DNA from: Chitinophagales bacterium
GTDB taxonomy: Bacteria > Bacteroidota > Bacteroidia > Chitinophagales > JADJOU01
Reading direction: 5' to 3'
DNA: 64,000 nt
Assembly: GCA_016787225.1 (NCBI GenBank)
Contig: JAEUUY010000029.1
Coordinates: forward strand, 62,001 to 126,000
Position numbers and translations under genes: made by a program. The notes under the pieces are model-generated. The model made no database searches and was not told where the DNA came from. It saw only the letters and a program-made list of their open reading frames with translations. This document shows, one piece after another, positions 1-6,294 of the stretch. Numbering within the stretch: the stretch's first letter is position 1; every line of letters starts with the position of its first letter.

Positions 1-288
1 GCCTGTATCAACTTCTATTGAGCTAATGGTGTCATGCCAATTTGTACCATGGATAAAAAAATCGCTTAGATTAGTTGGCTCGGTGAACACTATAGCACCT
101 CCATTTTTTTCGGGGTGATTGTAAAGAATGGCTATAGGATATTTACCTTTGCCAATTATTACATTGTTTCTATCCTGTAGTACATGATCTCTCCTTGCTA
201 TGTCAGCAGCAGAATCACCACCGAAAAGGTCACCTATTAAACCTACTCCGACTTTAGCAAGACCTAGACCTACTCCTATAATACTCAT
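1..288 (-). CDS. Partial ORF of phage-like block, Gly-rich hydrophobic N-terminus
   Basis: The reading frame is open from an ATG at 286-288 to the window edge, so only the first 96 codons are visible and the C-terminus is missing. Residues 2-24 are glycine-rich and hydrophobic (GVGLGLAKVGVGLIGDLFGG), which could be a membrane-associated segment; the rest is soluble-looking. It starts 21 bases after the candidate structural gene at 310-1125 and is probably co-transcribed with it. In small membrane-containing or filamentous phages this position would suit a minor virion protein, but I do not recognise the family. The ORF itself is likely real; its function is unknown. Confidence 0.55.
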   Translation of the reverse strand, partial: MSIIGVGLGLAKVGVGLIGDLFGGDSAADIARRDHVLQDRNNVIIGKGKYPIAILYNHPEKNGGAIVFTEPTNLSDFFIHGTNWHDTISSIEVDTG

Positions 289-309
289 ATTGTATTTATT
301 TAGATTTGT

Positions 310-1125
310 TTAAACAAATTGTTCTTCAATAATTGAGTAGTAGAATTGAGTGTCCTCGGCATGCTTCAATTTGATCATTGTTAGCATGGAACTTCTAGAC
401 CAGCCTGTCAAATCAATGGCAATAGAGCCTGAATAATTTGAACATAAGTGGTTTTTTGCAACAACTCCTATAGATTGAGTAGAATTATTTAGAAAATCTA
501 GCTCTCTAGCTATTAAGGTGTTAGTGACTCCGTTTGAAAAATTCAGGTCAATTTCTCTTAAAGAGTCCAAAATAACATACTTCTGTCCAATATATTTAAT
601 TGGGGTAAATTGTCCGGCGTGAGCGGTATCTCTATAAAGACAATTCAAAGACAATGAGCGGTCGGCAGTTGTAGAAATTGCGTATAGTTGGCATTTAACA
701 TCTGCGTTGTTTGAAGTTATTGAAACATTCAACCAACCTTTATTGGAAAATGGAACTTGTCCTGTAGAAATGAGATAAGGTACAGTGATAATAACCTTAT
801 CATTTTCTGTAGCTTTGAGTAAAATAGGAAGATTTGCAGTTTGTGCAGCTAGGGCAATTTCATGCAAAGTAAGATTTGAAATAAGATTTTTTGACTTAAT
901 TAGTGGTGTATCCAAAGAAACCTCTACTTTTTTGAGAACGTTCTCTATAATAGGGGAAAATTCAGAATCTTCTTTGCGAAGTAAATTATTTACTTCGTCT
1001 AAGTCATTGCCTTGTCCATAGCTTAAATTAGATTCTACCTCAAAAAAAAGTAAATTGCAAGGCTCTGTAATTTTTTCGTTTCTTAATTGTAACACGTTGG
1101 TTACTTGGTGCGCTATAATTGACAT
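310..1125 (-). CDS. Unknown 271-aa protein, candidate virion structural protein
   Basis: This 271-residue protein has no signal peptide or transmembrane segment. The C-terminal two thirds is rich in alternating polar and hydrophobic stretches typical of beta-sandwich folds. It lies directly downstream of the rolling-circle Rep gene, 39 bases after it, with its own possible -7 box in the gap. In small phages the major capsid gene is often a separately promoted gene of this size. That placement is the only reason to propose a capsid role (for example a jelly-roll capsid of the kind found in Flavobacterium phage FLiP); I see no diagnostic motif. A cargo or accessory protein is equally possible. 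Confidence 0.55.
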   Translation of the reverse strand: MSIIAHQVTNVLQLRNEKITEPCNLLFFEVESNLSYGQGNDLDEVNNLLRKEDSEFSPIIENVLKKVEVSLDTPLIKSKNLISNLTLHEIALAAQTANLPILLKATENDKVIITVPYLISTGQVPFSNKGWLNVSITSNNADVKCQLYAISTTADRSLSLNCLYRDTAHAGQFTPIKYIGQKYVILDSLREIDLNFSNGVTNTLIARELDFLNNSTQSIGVVAKNHLCSNYSGSIAIDLTGWSRSSMLTMIKLKHAEDTQFYYSIIEEQFV

Positions 1126-1150
1126 GTGATTTAATTTTTTAATTACAACG

Positions 1151-1158
1151 CAAAAATA
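1151..1158 (-). promoter_or_regulatory. Possible -7 box for the 271-aa gene
   Basis: TATTTTTG on the minus strand matches the Bacteroidetes TAnnTTTG -7 element and sits 26 bases upstream of the start codon at 1125, in the short gap after rep. No clear TTG -33 element is visible at the expected distance, so the call rests on one box. Confidence 0.33.
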
Positions 1159-1164
1159 TAAAGC

Positions 1165-2613
1165 CTAGGAATGAGTGAAATATCTTATTCGCTTTTTTTC
1201 GCTCATTAGCTTAGGGATAAGGCTTGTACCGTTTTGCTCGTTTAATTTATGCATTAATTCCATTAAAAAGTCGTGTATTTCTATGATTTTCTGCCTTTTA
1301 GTCTTTCTAATTTCATTGATTTTTAAGGTTATGTCTCTTTCGTCATGTTTTAAAGGCTTAATTTTTTTTGATTTGAAATAAAAAGAGGGTACAATTTCAA
1401 CAAATTTTCGCTCAAGATAGTACCAATTATATGGATGCCATTGAACAACTGCATTTGCAAAGTATTGATAGTTGTAATTATCCAAAATTTCATTGTCCAG
1501 ATATTGGTAAATATAGTAGGTGTAAATTTGTTTTTCAAATCTATAGTTTGCTTCCTTGGTCCATTTATGTTTTTCGATTTTAAAGTTTTGGTTAAATATA
1601 AATTCTATAGGTTTTTCATTGTCAGTTCGAGGTAAATAAAGGAATTTCAAATCTTCATTTATTATTTGAAAATATAGAAGTTTGCAATAGTTTAGAAAGT
1701 CTGGTGAAAGTAAATGGTTTGAAATTTCTATAATTTCACCTGTATCTTTTGAGTAGGTATTTCTTTCCGAGTTAAAAGGTTTTCTATGGTAAATAGTGTT
1801 GCCTTGCAAATCTGTTTCAGTGAATTGGACGTATTCAGTAGAATTATTTAGAAAATATTGCTTGAGTTTGTCTTTGGTTAGACGTATTTCAAAGCGATAG
1901 ACTTTTTCAAACAATATTTTATTTATTTCAAAATATTCCAGGATATAGTCCTTGTTTTTTTTGATTTTCAGTTCCTGCATTTTTTCGTAGAAAGAAAACC
2001 TAAGTCCTGTAGATTCAGAGCCAATTGCATAACTTTCAAAACCTTCCGTTTCGTAATTGTAGACATAAGAATTAAACTTGCGACCGACGCCTTTATGATA
2101 TTGAAATTGGAATCCATATTTATTAGTATAAATTCCTTCTAAGACTTGTTTTAGTTCTATAAAGTTATCACCGCATATATCAATCCTTGAAAGCTTGTAA
2201 GATTGAATATTCAAATGAGCTAAAATTAATCTGATATAGTTTCTTAAACCTTTGTTATAAAACCAAAAGTTATTCATTTTTACGCGGCAATGATTTTGAG
2301 AAAATGCCGCGTTTCCGTTGTGCTCCACTTCAATATCTGCAAGCTTGACAGAATCAAACTCAATTGAGTAGATACGGCGAAAATGTTTTGAGTTTCCTTT
2401 GGTTTCTACAAAAACCAACTTGGTTTGTTCGACTAGTTCGGTTCTTGGATTGAAAACAGTTCTAGTGGTTTCAAATGTACCTGTAGTATTATAAAATGGT
2501 GATTTTTCCCAATCATAAAGACAGGAAAATGAGAGCCAGTCAATATTGACGAGCAACCTTGAAGGGTAAACCTCAATTCTATCTTCGAACTCTTGATAAT
2601 TTATAAATGTCAT
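1165..2613 (-). CDS. Rolling-circle replication initiator, Rep_trans/RstA type
   Basis: At 482 residues this is the largest gene of the block. Three features mark the Rep_trans family of pT181-type plasmid and filamentous-phage initiators: the N-terminal IDWLSFS (24-30); LSRIDICGDN (141-150), which fits the conserved R-x-D-hydrophobic-x-x-D strand; and FYEKMQEL (208-215) followed by VYRFEIRLTKDKL (238-250), matching the Y-x-K...E and R-x-E-x-R-x-K-x-x-L pattern. Y209 is the likeliest nicking tyrosine, by inference. These proteins nick the double-strand origin and stay bound to the 5' end during rolling-circle replication. Three consecutive hairpins lie immediately upstream of the start. The C-terminal extension (about 300-482) is unassigned. 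The virus or plasmid of origin is not settled by this gene alone. Confidence 0.75.
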   Translation of the reverse strand: MTFINYQEFEDRIEVYPSRLLVNIDWLSFSCLYDWEKSPFYNTTGTFETTRTVFNPRTELVEQTKLVFVETKGNSKHFRRIYSIEFDSVKLADIEVEHNGNAAFSQNHCRVKMNNFWFYNKGLRNYIRLILAHLNIQSYKLSRIDICGDNFIELKQVLEGIYTNKYGFQFQYHKGVGRKFNSYVYNYETEGFESYAIGSESTGLRFSFYEKMQELKIKKNKDYILEYFEINKILFEKVYRFEIRLTKDKLKQYFLNNSTEYVQFTETDLQGNTIYHRKPFNSERNTYSKDTGEIIEISNHLLSPDFLNYCKLLYFQIINEDLKFLYLPRTDNEKPIEFIFNQNFKIEKHKWTKEANYRFEKQIYTYYIYQYLDNEILDNYNYQYFANAVVQWHPYNWYYLERKFVEIVPSFYFKSKKIKPLKHDERDITLKINEIRKTKRQKIIEIHDFLMELMHKLNEQNGTSLIPKLMSEKKRIRYFTHS

Positions 2614-2630
2614 TTAGTTAATTTTAGCTG

Positions 2631-2706
2631 TTTTTTGGCATTCCGTTTGCCGAAAAAATGTCCCCCCTTTGGAATTAGGGGACTGCGGTATTACTTAACC
2701 GCAGTC
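2631..2706. other. Hairpin cluster upstream of rep, candidate replication origin
   Basis: Three adjacent inverted repeats fill the gap before rep. The first has arms 2631-2640 and 2648-2658, a ten-pair stem with one bulged G. The second has arms 2661-2665 and 2678-2682 (TCCCC/GGGGA). The third is perfect, with arms 2681-2689 and 2698-2706 (GACTGCGGT/ACCGCAGTC). Rolling-circle double-strand origins are hairpin-rich and usually sit near the rep start, so this is the best origin candidate. The last stem alone could also serve as a terminator for the 74-aa ORF, but no T-tract follows it. Confidence 0.5.
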
Positions 2707-2930
2707 TAAGCGATTAAATCGTGCAATTCCTTTTTTAAATTTCTGTAATACTCTAATTCTCTAGGAGTTATGTTAGAGATTCGAAGCAGACGTATATATT
2801 TGTCATTAACTAATTTTAAGAGTGTTTTTATCCTATGTTTTTTAGTAATATAACAAACTTTGTTAGAAGATTTTTTTAGTTGTTTTTCTTCTTTATCGGT
2901 GTCTAGAATGTAATTTAGTATAACGCTCAT
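2706..2930 (-). CDS. Small basic ORF of phage-like block
   Basis: A 74-residue, lysine/arginine-rich, probably helical protein with no signal peptide and no motif I recognise. It lies between two hairpin-bearing spacers, upstream of rep and in the same direction. The basic charge would fit a DNA-binding or accessory replication protein, but that is a guess. Its stop codon overlaps the last origin hairpin. Confidence 0.5.
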   Translation of the reverse strand: MSVILNYILDTDKEEKQLKKSSNKVCYITKKHRIKTLLKLVNDKYIRLLRISNITPRELEYYRNLKKELHDLIA

Positions 2931-3066
2931 AATACAAGATTTTTGAGTTTTTGTAACTTATATTGATTGTATATGTGTTCTAGAGTAGTAGAAGTCATGA
3001 AGATTGATTTTATTTTTTTAGTTTAACATGTTGTATCACAATAATGTTAGTTTTATTTTCATAGTT

Positions 3067-3115
3067 AGAGGACTAGGCTAGTCAAAAAAAGGGTTCCCCG
3101 CTCGCCTAGTCCTCT
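3067..3115. repeat. 12-bp perfect inverted repeat with 25-base loop
   Basis: Arms 3067-3078 (AGAGGACTAGGC) and 3104-3115 are perfect complements. A nested palindrome GACTAGGCTAGTC (3071-3083) reuses one arm, so two alternative hairpins compete. The loop carries a run of seven A. It sits in the 220-base gene-free spacer 2931-3150. In a single-stranded-DNA phage such a structure could be a second-strand origin or packaging signal; it could also be a terminator for the methyltransferase gene. Confidence 0.6.
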
Positions 3116-3150
3116 TTATTCGGGTCTATCTGATTAATAGAATAAATTTT

Positions 3151-3693
3151 TTAAACATTGTCTACAAAATTTGAGTGATAAATAGAGTCAACTAAGCCAA
3201 TAGGAGTTTTAGAACGGTTAGAAGTTGACATGTTTTGGAAAACAGTTTTTGAAACGTTAGGTAGGTCATAAGTACCTGGATTGATATTTTTGAAGTCACC
3301 CCATAAACCAGTAGGTTTAGGAGTAGGAAAACCGTACTCACCTAAATTAATAGACTGTTTAGGCGGACCTATATAATTTCTAATTCTTGAGTGAAAAGGA
3401 TTCTCAATAATGAAAACCTTTGGATTGTAAAGGTACTTCATTCTAAAACATAGATCTAAAGTTGAAAGACCATAATCGAGGTCAAACTCACCCGGTCGAG
3501 TACGGGCTCTAGAGAAATAGGTACAAGGCGGATAACATATAAGACCGTCTAACTTTAAATCCGGTACATAAGGAAATGTAATTAAATTATCACCGCACAG
3601 CTTAGAATCATTTTGAATAACTAAATAACCCTTATCTCTAAAATAATTTGAGGTAACGCCAGAAGCGTCGAATAAAACCATTAGAATTTTCAT
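3151..3693 (-). CDS. Small phage-type C5-cytosine DNA methyltransferase-like protein
   Basis: The 180-residue protein has an abbreviated cytosine-C5 methyltransferase layout seen in phages: a Rossmann-like start (MKILMVLFDASGV), the PPC catalytic loop at 55-57, ENP at 97-99, the KPTGLWG segment at 126-132 and a C-terminal S-K-T-P helix start at 161-164. It lacks a separate target-recognition domain. It overlaps the upstream 99-aa gene by four bases, indicating translational coupling. A likely role is protecting viral DNA from host restriction by modifying it; some relatives of this shape may be inactive or act on modified nucleotides. The family assignment is fairly secure; activity is not shown. 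Confidence 0.7.
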   Translation of the reverse strand: MKILMVLFDASGVTSNYFRDKGYLVIQNDSKLCGDNLITFPYVPDLKLDGLICYPPCTYFSRARTRPGEFDLDYGLSTLDLCFRMKYLYNPKVFIIENPFHSRIRNYIGPPKQSINLGEYGFPTPKPTGLWGDFKNINPGTYDLPNVSKTVFQNMSTSNRSKTPIGLVDSIYHSNFVDNV

Positions 3694-3989
3694 TTGTTTA
3701 TAGTAAAATATGATTGAGAATAAGTGGATTGAAATTCTAGTAGAGTAATTTTTTTAAGGTTTAAAATAGAAACTCCGTTTATTTTACGGTCAACTAAGCC
3801 TTGTTGGTAACTAAATGTCATTGAGGTGCCCAAAAGGGTGACTGTAAAACCTTGACTCAAATAGGAAGCAGCTTGAATTGCTGATAAAACTACTAAAGTT
3901 TGATTATTCTTTTTTTCTTTATTTTTAGATAAAAAAGCAAAGACAGAAGGAATAATTTGTGTAACAAAATCTAAAATGGTTTTTAACAT
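3690..3989 (-). CDS. Small membrane-anchored ORF of phage-like block
   Basis: A 99-residue protein whose first 20 residues are a hydrophobic helix (ILDFVTQIIPSVFAFL), followed by a lysine-rich stretch and a beta-like region with GFTVTLLGTSMTF. It lies between the 80-aa ORF and the methyltransferase gene, overlapping the latter by four bases. The single N-terminal membrane helix would suit a virion membrane or host-envelope protein. I do not recognise the family. Confidence 0.5.
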   Translation of the reverse strand: MLKTILDFVTQIIPSVFAFLSKNKEKKNNQTLVVLSAIQAASYLSQGFTVTLLGTSMTFSYQQGLVDRKINGVSILNLKKITLLEFQSTYSQSYFTINK

Positions 3990-4001
3990 GATTATTTATT
4001 T

Positions 4002-4244
4002 TTAGGGGTTAAAAGTTGGGTTTATTAATTGGTCTGAAATTGTAATGCAATACATATAGTCTAAAACCTCAATAGAGACATTATTTTTAGCTGGTATGGT
4101 TATTTGTTTACCATTTATTTTTAATTCCCATGAGGAAGGAATTTTAAATGAATTTTCGCTTATTTGGTTGTCTTTTGCGAAAAGTAAAATGGACTTAAGA
4201 TAATTCCATTTTCTATAATACATTCTAGGAGATTCGTATGACAT
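4002..4244 (-). CDS. Small unknown ORF of phage-like block
   Basis: An 80-residue soluble-looking protein without recognisable motif, in a tight minus-strand series (12 bases before the 99-aa gene, three bases after the 85-aa gene). The tight packing of short ORFs is typical of a small viral genome. No function proposed. Confidence 0.45.
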   Translation of the reverse strand: MSYESPRMYYRKWNYLKSILLFAKDNQISENSFKIPSSWELKINGKQITIPAKNNVSIEVLDYMYCITISDQLINPTFNP

Positions 4245-4247
4245 AGT

Positions 4248-4505
4248 TTAATTTGTGGGGATATCGAAATTTTCAGATAAAAACATGATAAAATTTTCGA
4301 TCTTGGTAATGGTTGTTTCTAGATTTTCCCATTTTATTTGATAAATAAATAAATCACCTTTTTGAATAAAAATCAAAGTCAAATAATCAGTCTTATAAGT
4401 AAAAGTTAGAGAGCGAAAAGAAAACCACGTTTGAGTACGAGAACATGGAATCTTAAATCCTTGAGAACGGAAATATTTTCTAATTAATTTTAGTCTGGAA
4501 TGCAT
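4248..4505 (-). CDS. Small basic unknown ORF of phage-like block
   Basis: An 85-residue protein with a strongly basic N-terminus (HSRLKLIRKYFRSQGFK) and a beta-rich middle. It overlaps the end of the upstream 62-aa ORF by 16 bases, so the two are probably translated together. The basic start might bind nucleic acid. No family recognised. Confidence 0.45.
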   Translation of the reverse strand: MHSRLKLIRKYFRSQGFKIPCSRTQTWFSFRSLTFTYKTDYLTLIFIQKGDLFIYQIKWENLETTITKIENFIMFLSENFDIPTN

Positions 4506-4678
4506 AGAATAATCTTAATTTTTAAAATAAATTGTTCATTAATATTTATAAGTTCCTTAGGAACTTGACCTTCCTTTAATTGAAATTCAATAAGATTAAC
4601 TAGATTTCTTTGATATTGTTCTTGTTCAGAGTATTCGTAAATATTTGGAAAATCGATTTCAAGCTGCTTACTTAACAT
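4490..4678 (-). CDS. First small ORF of the phage-like operon
   Basis: A 62-residue acidic, helical protein of unknown function; it is the promoter-proximal ORF of the minus-strand series. Its ATG (4676-4678) lies inside the left arm of a 10-bp inverted repeat whose right arm belongs to the dif-like site, so transcription or start-site use could be affected by whatever binds there. Confidence 0.4.
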   Translation of the reverse strand: MLSKQLEIDFPNIYEYSEQEQYQRNLVNLIEFQLKEGQVPKELININEQFILKIKIILCIPD

Positions 4679-4717
4679 ATAAATGAAATTTGTCTTATAA
4701 TTTACATTATGTTAAGT
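4670..4717. repeat. 10-bp inverted repeat spanning phage start and dif-like arm
   Basis: ACTTAACATA (4670-4679) and TATGTTAAGT (4708-4717) are perfect inverted copies 28 bases apart. The right copy is part of the putative XerD arm, so the left copy is a second, oppositely oriented half-site. CTX-phi-type phages fold two inverted dif-like sites into a hairpin attachment site; an operator for the first phage gene is the plainer alternative. Confidence 0.5.
4690..4717 (+). other. dif-like Xer recombination site, candidate attachment site
   Basis: Read 5' to 3' the site is an 11-base left arm (4690-4700, ending ATAA), a six-base centre TTTACA (4701-4706) and a right arm TTATGTTAAGT (4707-4717). 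The right arm matches 10 of 11 positions of the E. coli dif XerD arm, and the inner ATAA of the XerC arm is also kept; the outer left arm is poor. It lies exactly between the phage-like block and the first host gene, and no integrase gene is visible, which fits integration by host XerCD. The other end of the element is outside the window, so a chance match or a resident chromosomal dif remains possible. Confidence 0.4.
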
Positions 4718-4769
4718 TGAACTGAACCGCTATAGTCTAGGCTCATTATATTTAATCGAATTTAATTCT

Positions 4770-4777
4770 TAACTTTG
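4770..4777 (+). promoter_or_regulatory. Possible -7 box for the ion-channel gene
   Basis: TAACTTTG fits TAnnTTTG and lies 36 bases before the ATG at 4814. No TTG is seen at the -33 position. Confidence 0.35.
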
Positions 4778-4813
4778 CGAATAATGATATTCTTCTACAT
4801 TTAAAACATTAAT

Positions 4814-5806
4814 ATGAATATTAAATTGAACTTGTTAGGATTTATCCTACTCACTCTATTCGGTTGTGAAGTTAAAGCCTCAGATACTGCACCGGACACG
4901 GTGACTACGGGTATTTATGTTACCAGTATTCATAATATAGACTTTCGTCTTCAGGAGTATGATATTCATTTTTGGGTTTGGTTTAGGTATAAGAACAGAG
5001 AATTAAATTTTCCCGCCAATATTGAAATACCTACAGCAAAAAATGCTAATAGATTGTATCTGTATATAGATACATCTAATAAAGATCAAACCTATGTTCT
5101 AATGAAATATGAATGCAAAATGAATGATATATGGAAAGTGGATAACTATCCATTTGATAACCAGACTTTAAGATTTAGAATCGAAAATTCACAATTTGAC
5201 AATAAGGCTATGATTTATAAGATAGATCAAACAGGTTCAAAATTTGATTTAGAGGGCTATAAACGCGGTAGATTAATCAGCGAGTGGAAAATTGATAGCT
5301 TTGATGTCAATGTATTCAATAAGTCTTATTTTACCAGTTTTGGCGCAGATACGATACAGTCTCCAGAACAAATTTTCCATGCTTATAGAGTCATGATTAA
5401 TATCTCAAGACCAGTATTTGGTCTTTTTTTAAAGACCTTTCTCGGCATGTATATTGCTTTTCTTATGGCTTTTGTATGTTTTTTCATTCATTCGAATGGT
5501 ATTGATACTCGTTTTGGTATCAGTGTAGGTTCACTATTCGCAGTAATTGGAAATAAATATATAATTGACTCTCACCTACCAGATTCCAATGTATTTTCCT
5601 TAGTCGATAGCTTACACGGATTGACTTTAGCTGTCATTTTTATTGTTGTAGCCTCTACAGCCTATTGTCTTATGTTGATAAATAAAGAAAAGTATGCAAC
5701 AGTTAAGCGTTTCGATATGATAATGGCCTGGTTAGTAGGTTTAACCTATTTAATAGCAAACATTATTTTAATTTATAAGGCTAACATAATAGTTCCAGTT
5801 AAATGA
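4814..5806 (+). CDS. Pentameric ligand-gated ion channel (Cys-loop-like) homologue
   Basis: The protein has 330 residues. An N-terminal signal peptide (1-22) has a lipobox-like LTLFGC, so lipidation is conceivable. A beta-rich extracellular domain (about 25-200) contains the family hallmark YPFDNQTLRFRIEN, equivalent to the Pro-loop FPxD core of Cys-loop receptors, preceded by VTSIHNIDFRLQEYDIHFWVWFRY. Four membrane segments follow between about 203 and 326, the usual M1-M4 arrangement, with a very short M3-M4 loop as in prokaryotic members. As in other bacterial members the cysteine loop itself is absent. It should be an inner-membrane channel opened by an unknown ligand. The fold call is fairly confident; ion selectivity cannot be read from the sequence. 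Confidence 0.72.
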   Translation: MNIKLNLLGFILLTLFGCEVKASDTAPDTVTTGIYVTSIHNIDFRLQEYDIHFWVWFRYKNRELNFPANIEIPTAKNANRLYLYIDTSNKDQTYVLMKYECKMNDIWKVDNYPFDNQTLRFRIENSQFDNKAMIYKIDQTGSKFDLEGYKRGRLISEWKIDSFDVNVFNKSYFTSFGADTIQSPEQIFHAYRVMINISRPVFGLFLKTFLGMYIAFLMAFVCFFIHSNGIDTRFGISVGSLFAVIGNKYIIDSHLPDSNVFSLVDSLHGLTLAVIFIVVASTAYCLMLINKEKYATVKRFDMIMAWLVGLTYLIANIILIYKANIIVPVK

Positions 5807-5812
5807 TCATAT

Positions 5813-6271
5813 TTAATTGTAACAAAATAGATAGATATTCAAAGAACTCGCAATCAGAAGCCAAATAAAATAAGGCATTATCCATACCGACCAGAGTTTG
5901 GTAGAAGGCAAAAATCGAAACAAAAAATAACCTACAAGAATAGTTAATGCTATGATGACAAGCAAACCTATACCTATTTTTTGAAAATAGAAAAATATGG
6001 GATTCCAACTGACATTTAAAATCCATTGAAAGCTATACAACAATATGAGTTCTCGTTTAATTTGGTCATGAGACCATAATCTCGTCATGTAAATACTAAA
6101 ACATAGCATAATACTGGTCCAAGCGAATCCAAATACCCAGCCTGGAGGTGTCCAAGGAGCTTTGTTTAAGCTATAATACCAATCTGAGTTTACGCCACTC
6201 CCTGTGAAATAACTTCCAAGTGCTAAAGCACCGAAATTGAGAATAAGAAAAATGAAAAAACGAAGTATCAT
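5813..6271 (-). CDS. tspO: TspO/MBR family tryptophan-rich membrane protein
   Basis: A 152-residue five-helix membrane protein. Conserved family features are visible: WYYSLNKAPWTPPGWVFGFAWT near the N-terminus with the P-x-W-x-P-P core, the QWILNVSWNPIFF helix, and IWLLIASSLNIYLF at the end. TspO proteins bind porphyrins and related ligands and are linked to stress responses. The length matches the family. It converges on the ion-channel gene with a six-base gap and lies 23 bases downstream of the glycosyltransferase gene, so it may share that transcript. Confidence 0.9.
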   Translation of the reverse strand: MILRFFIFLILNFGALALGSYFTGSGVNSDWYYSLNKAPWTPPGWVFGFAWTSIMLCFSIYMTRLWSHDQIKRELILLYSFQWILNVSWNPIFFYFQKIGIGLLVIIALTILVGYFLFRFLPSTKLWSVWIMPYFIWLLIASSLNIYLFCYN

Positions 6272-6294
6272 ACAACAAATCTAAGTCTAAATTT

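Noticed and set aside
310-1125. Inovirus-type major coat protein
   Set aside because: Filamentous-phage coat proteins are about 50-80 residues with one TM helix; this protein is 271 residues and soluble-looking.
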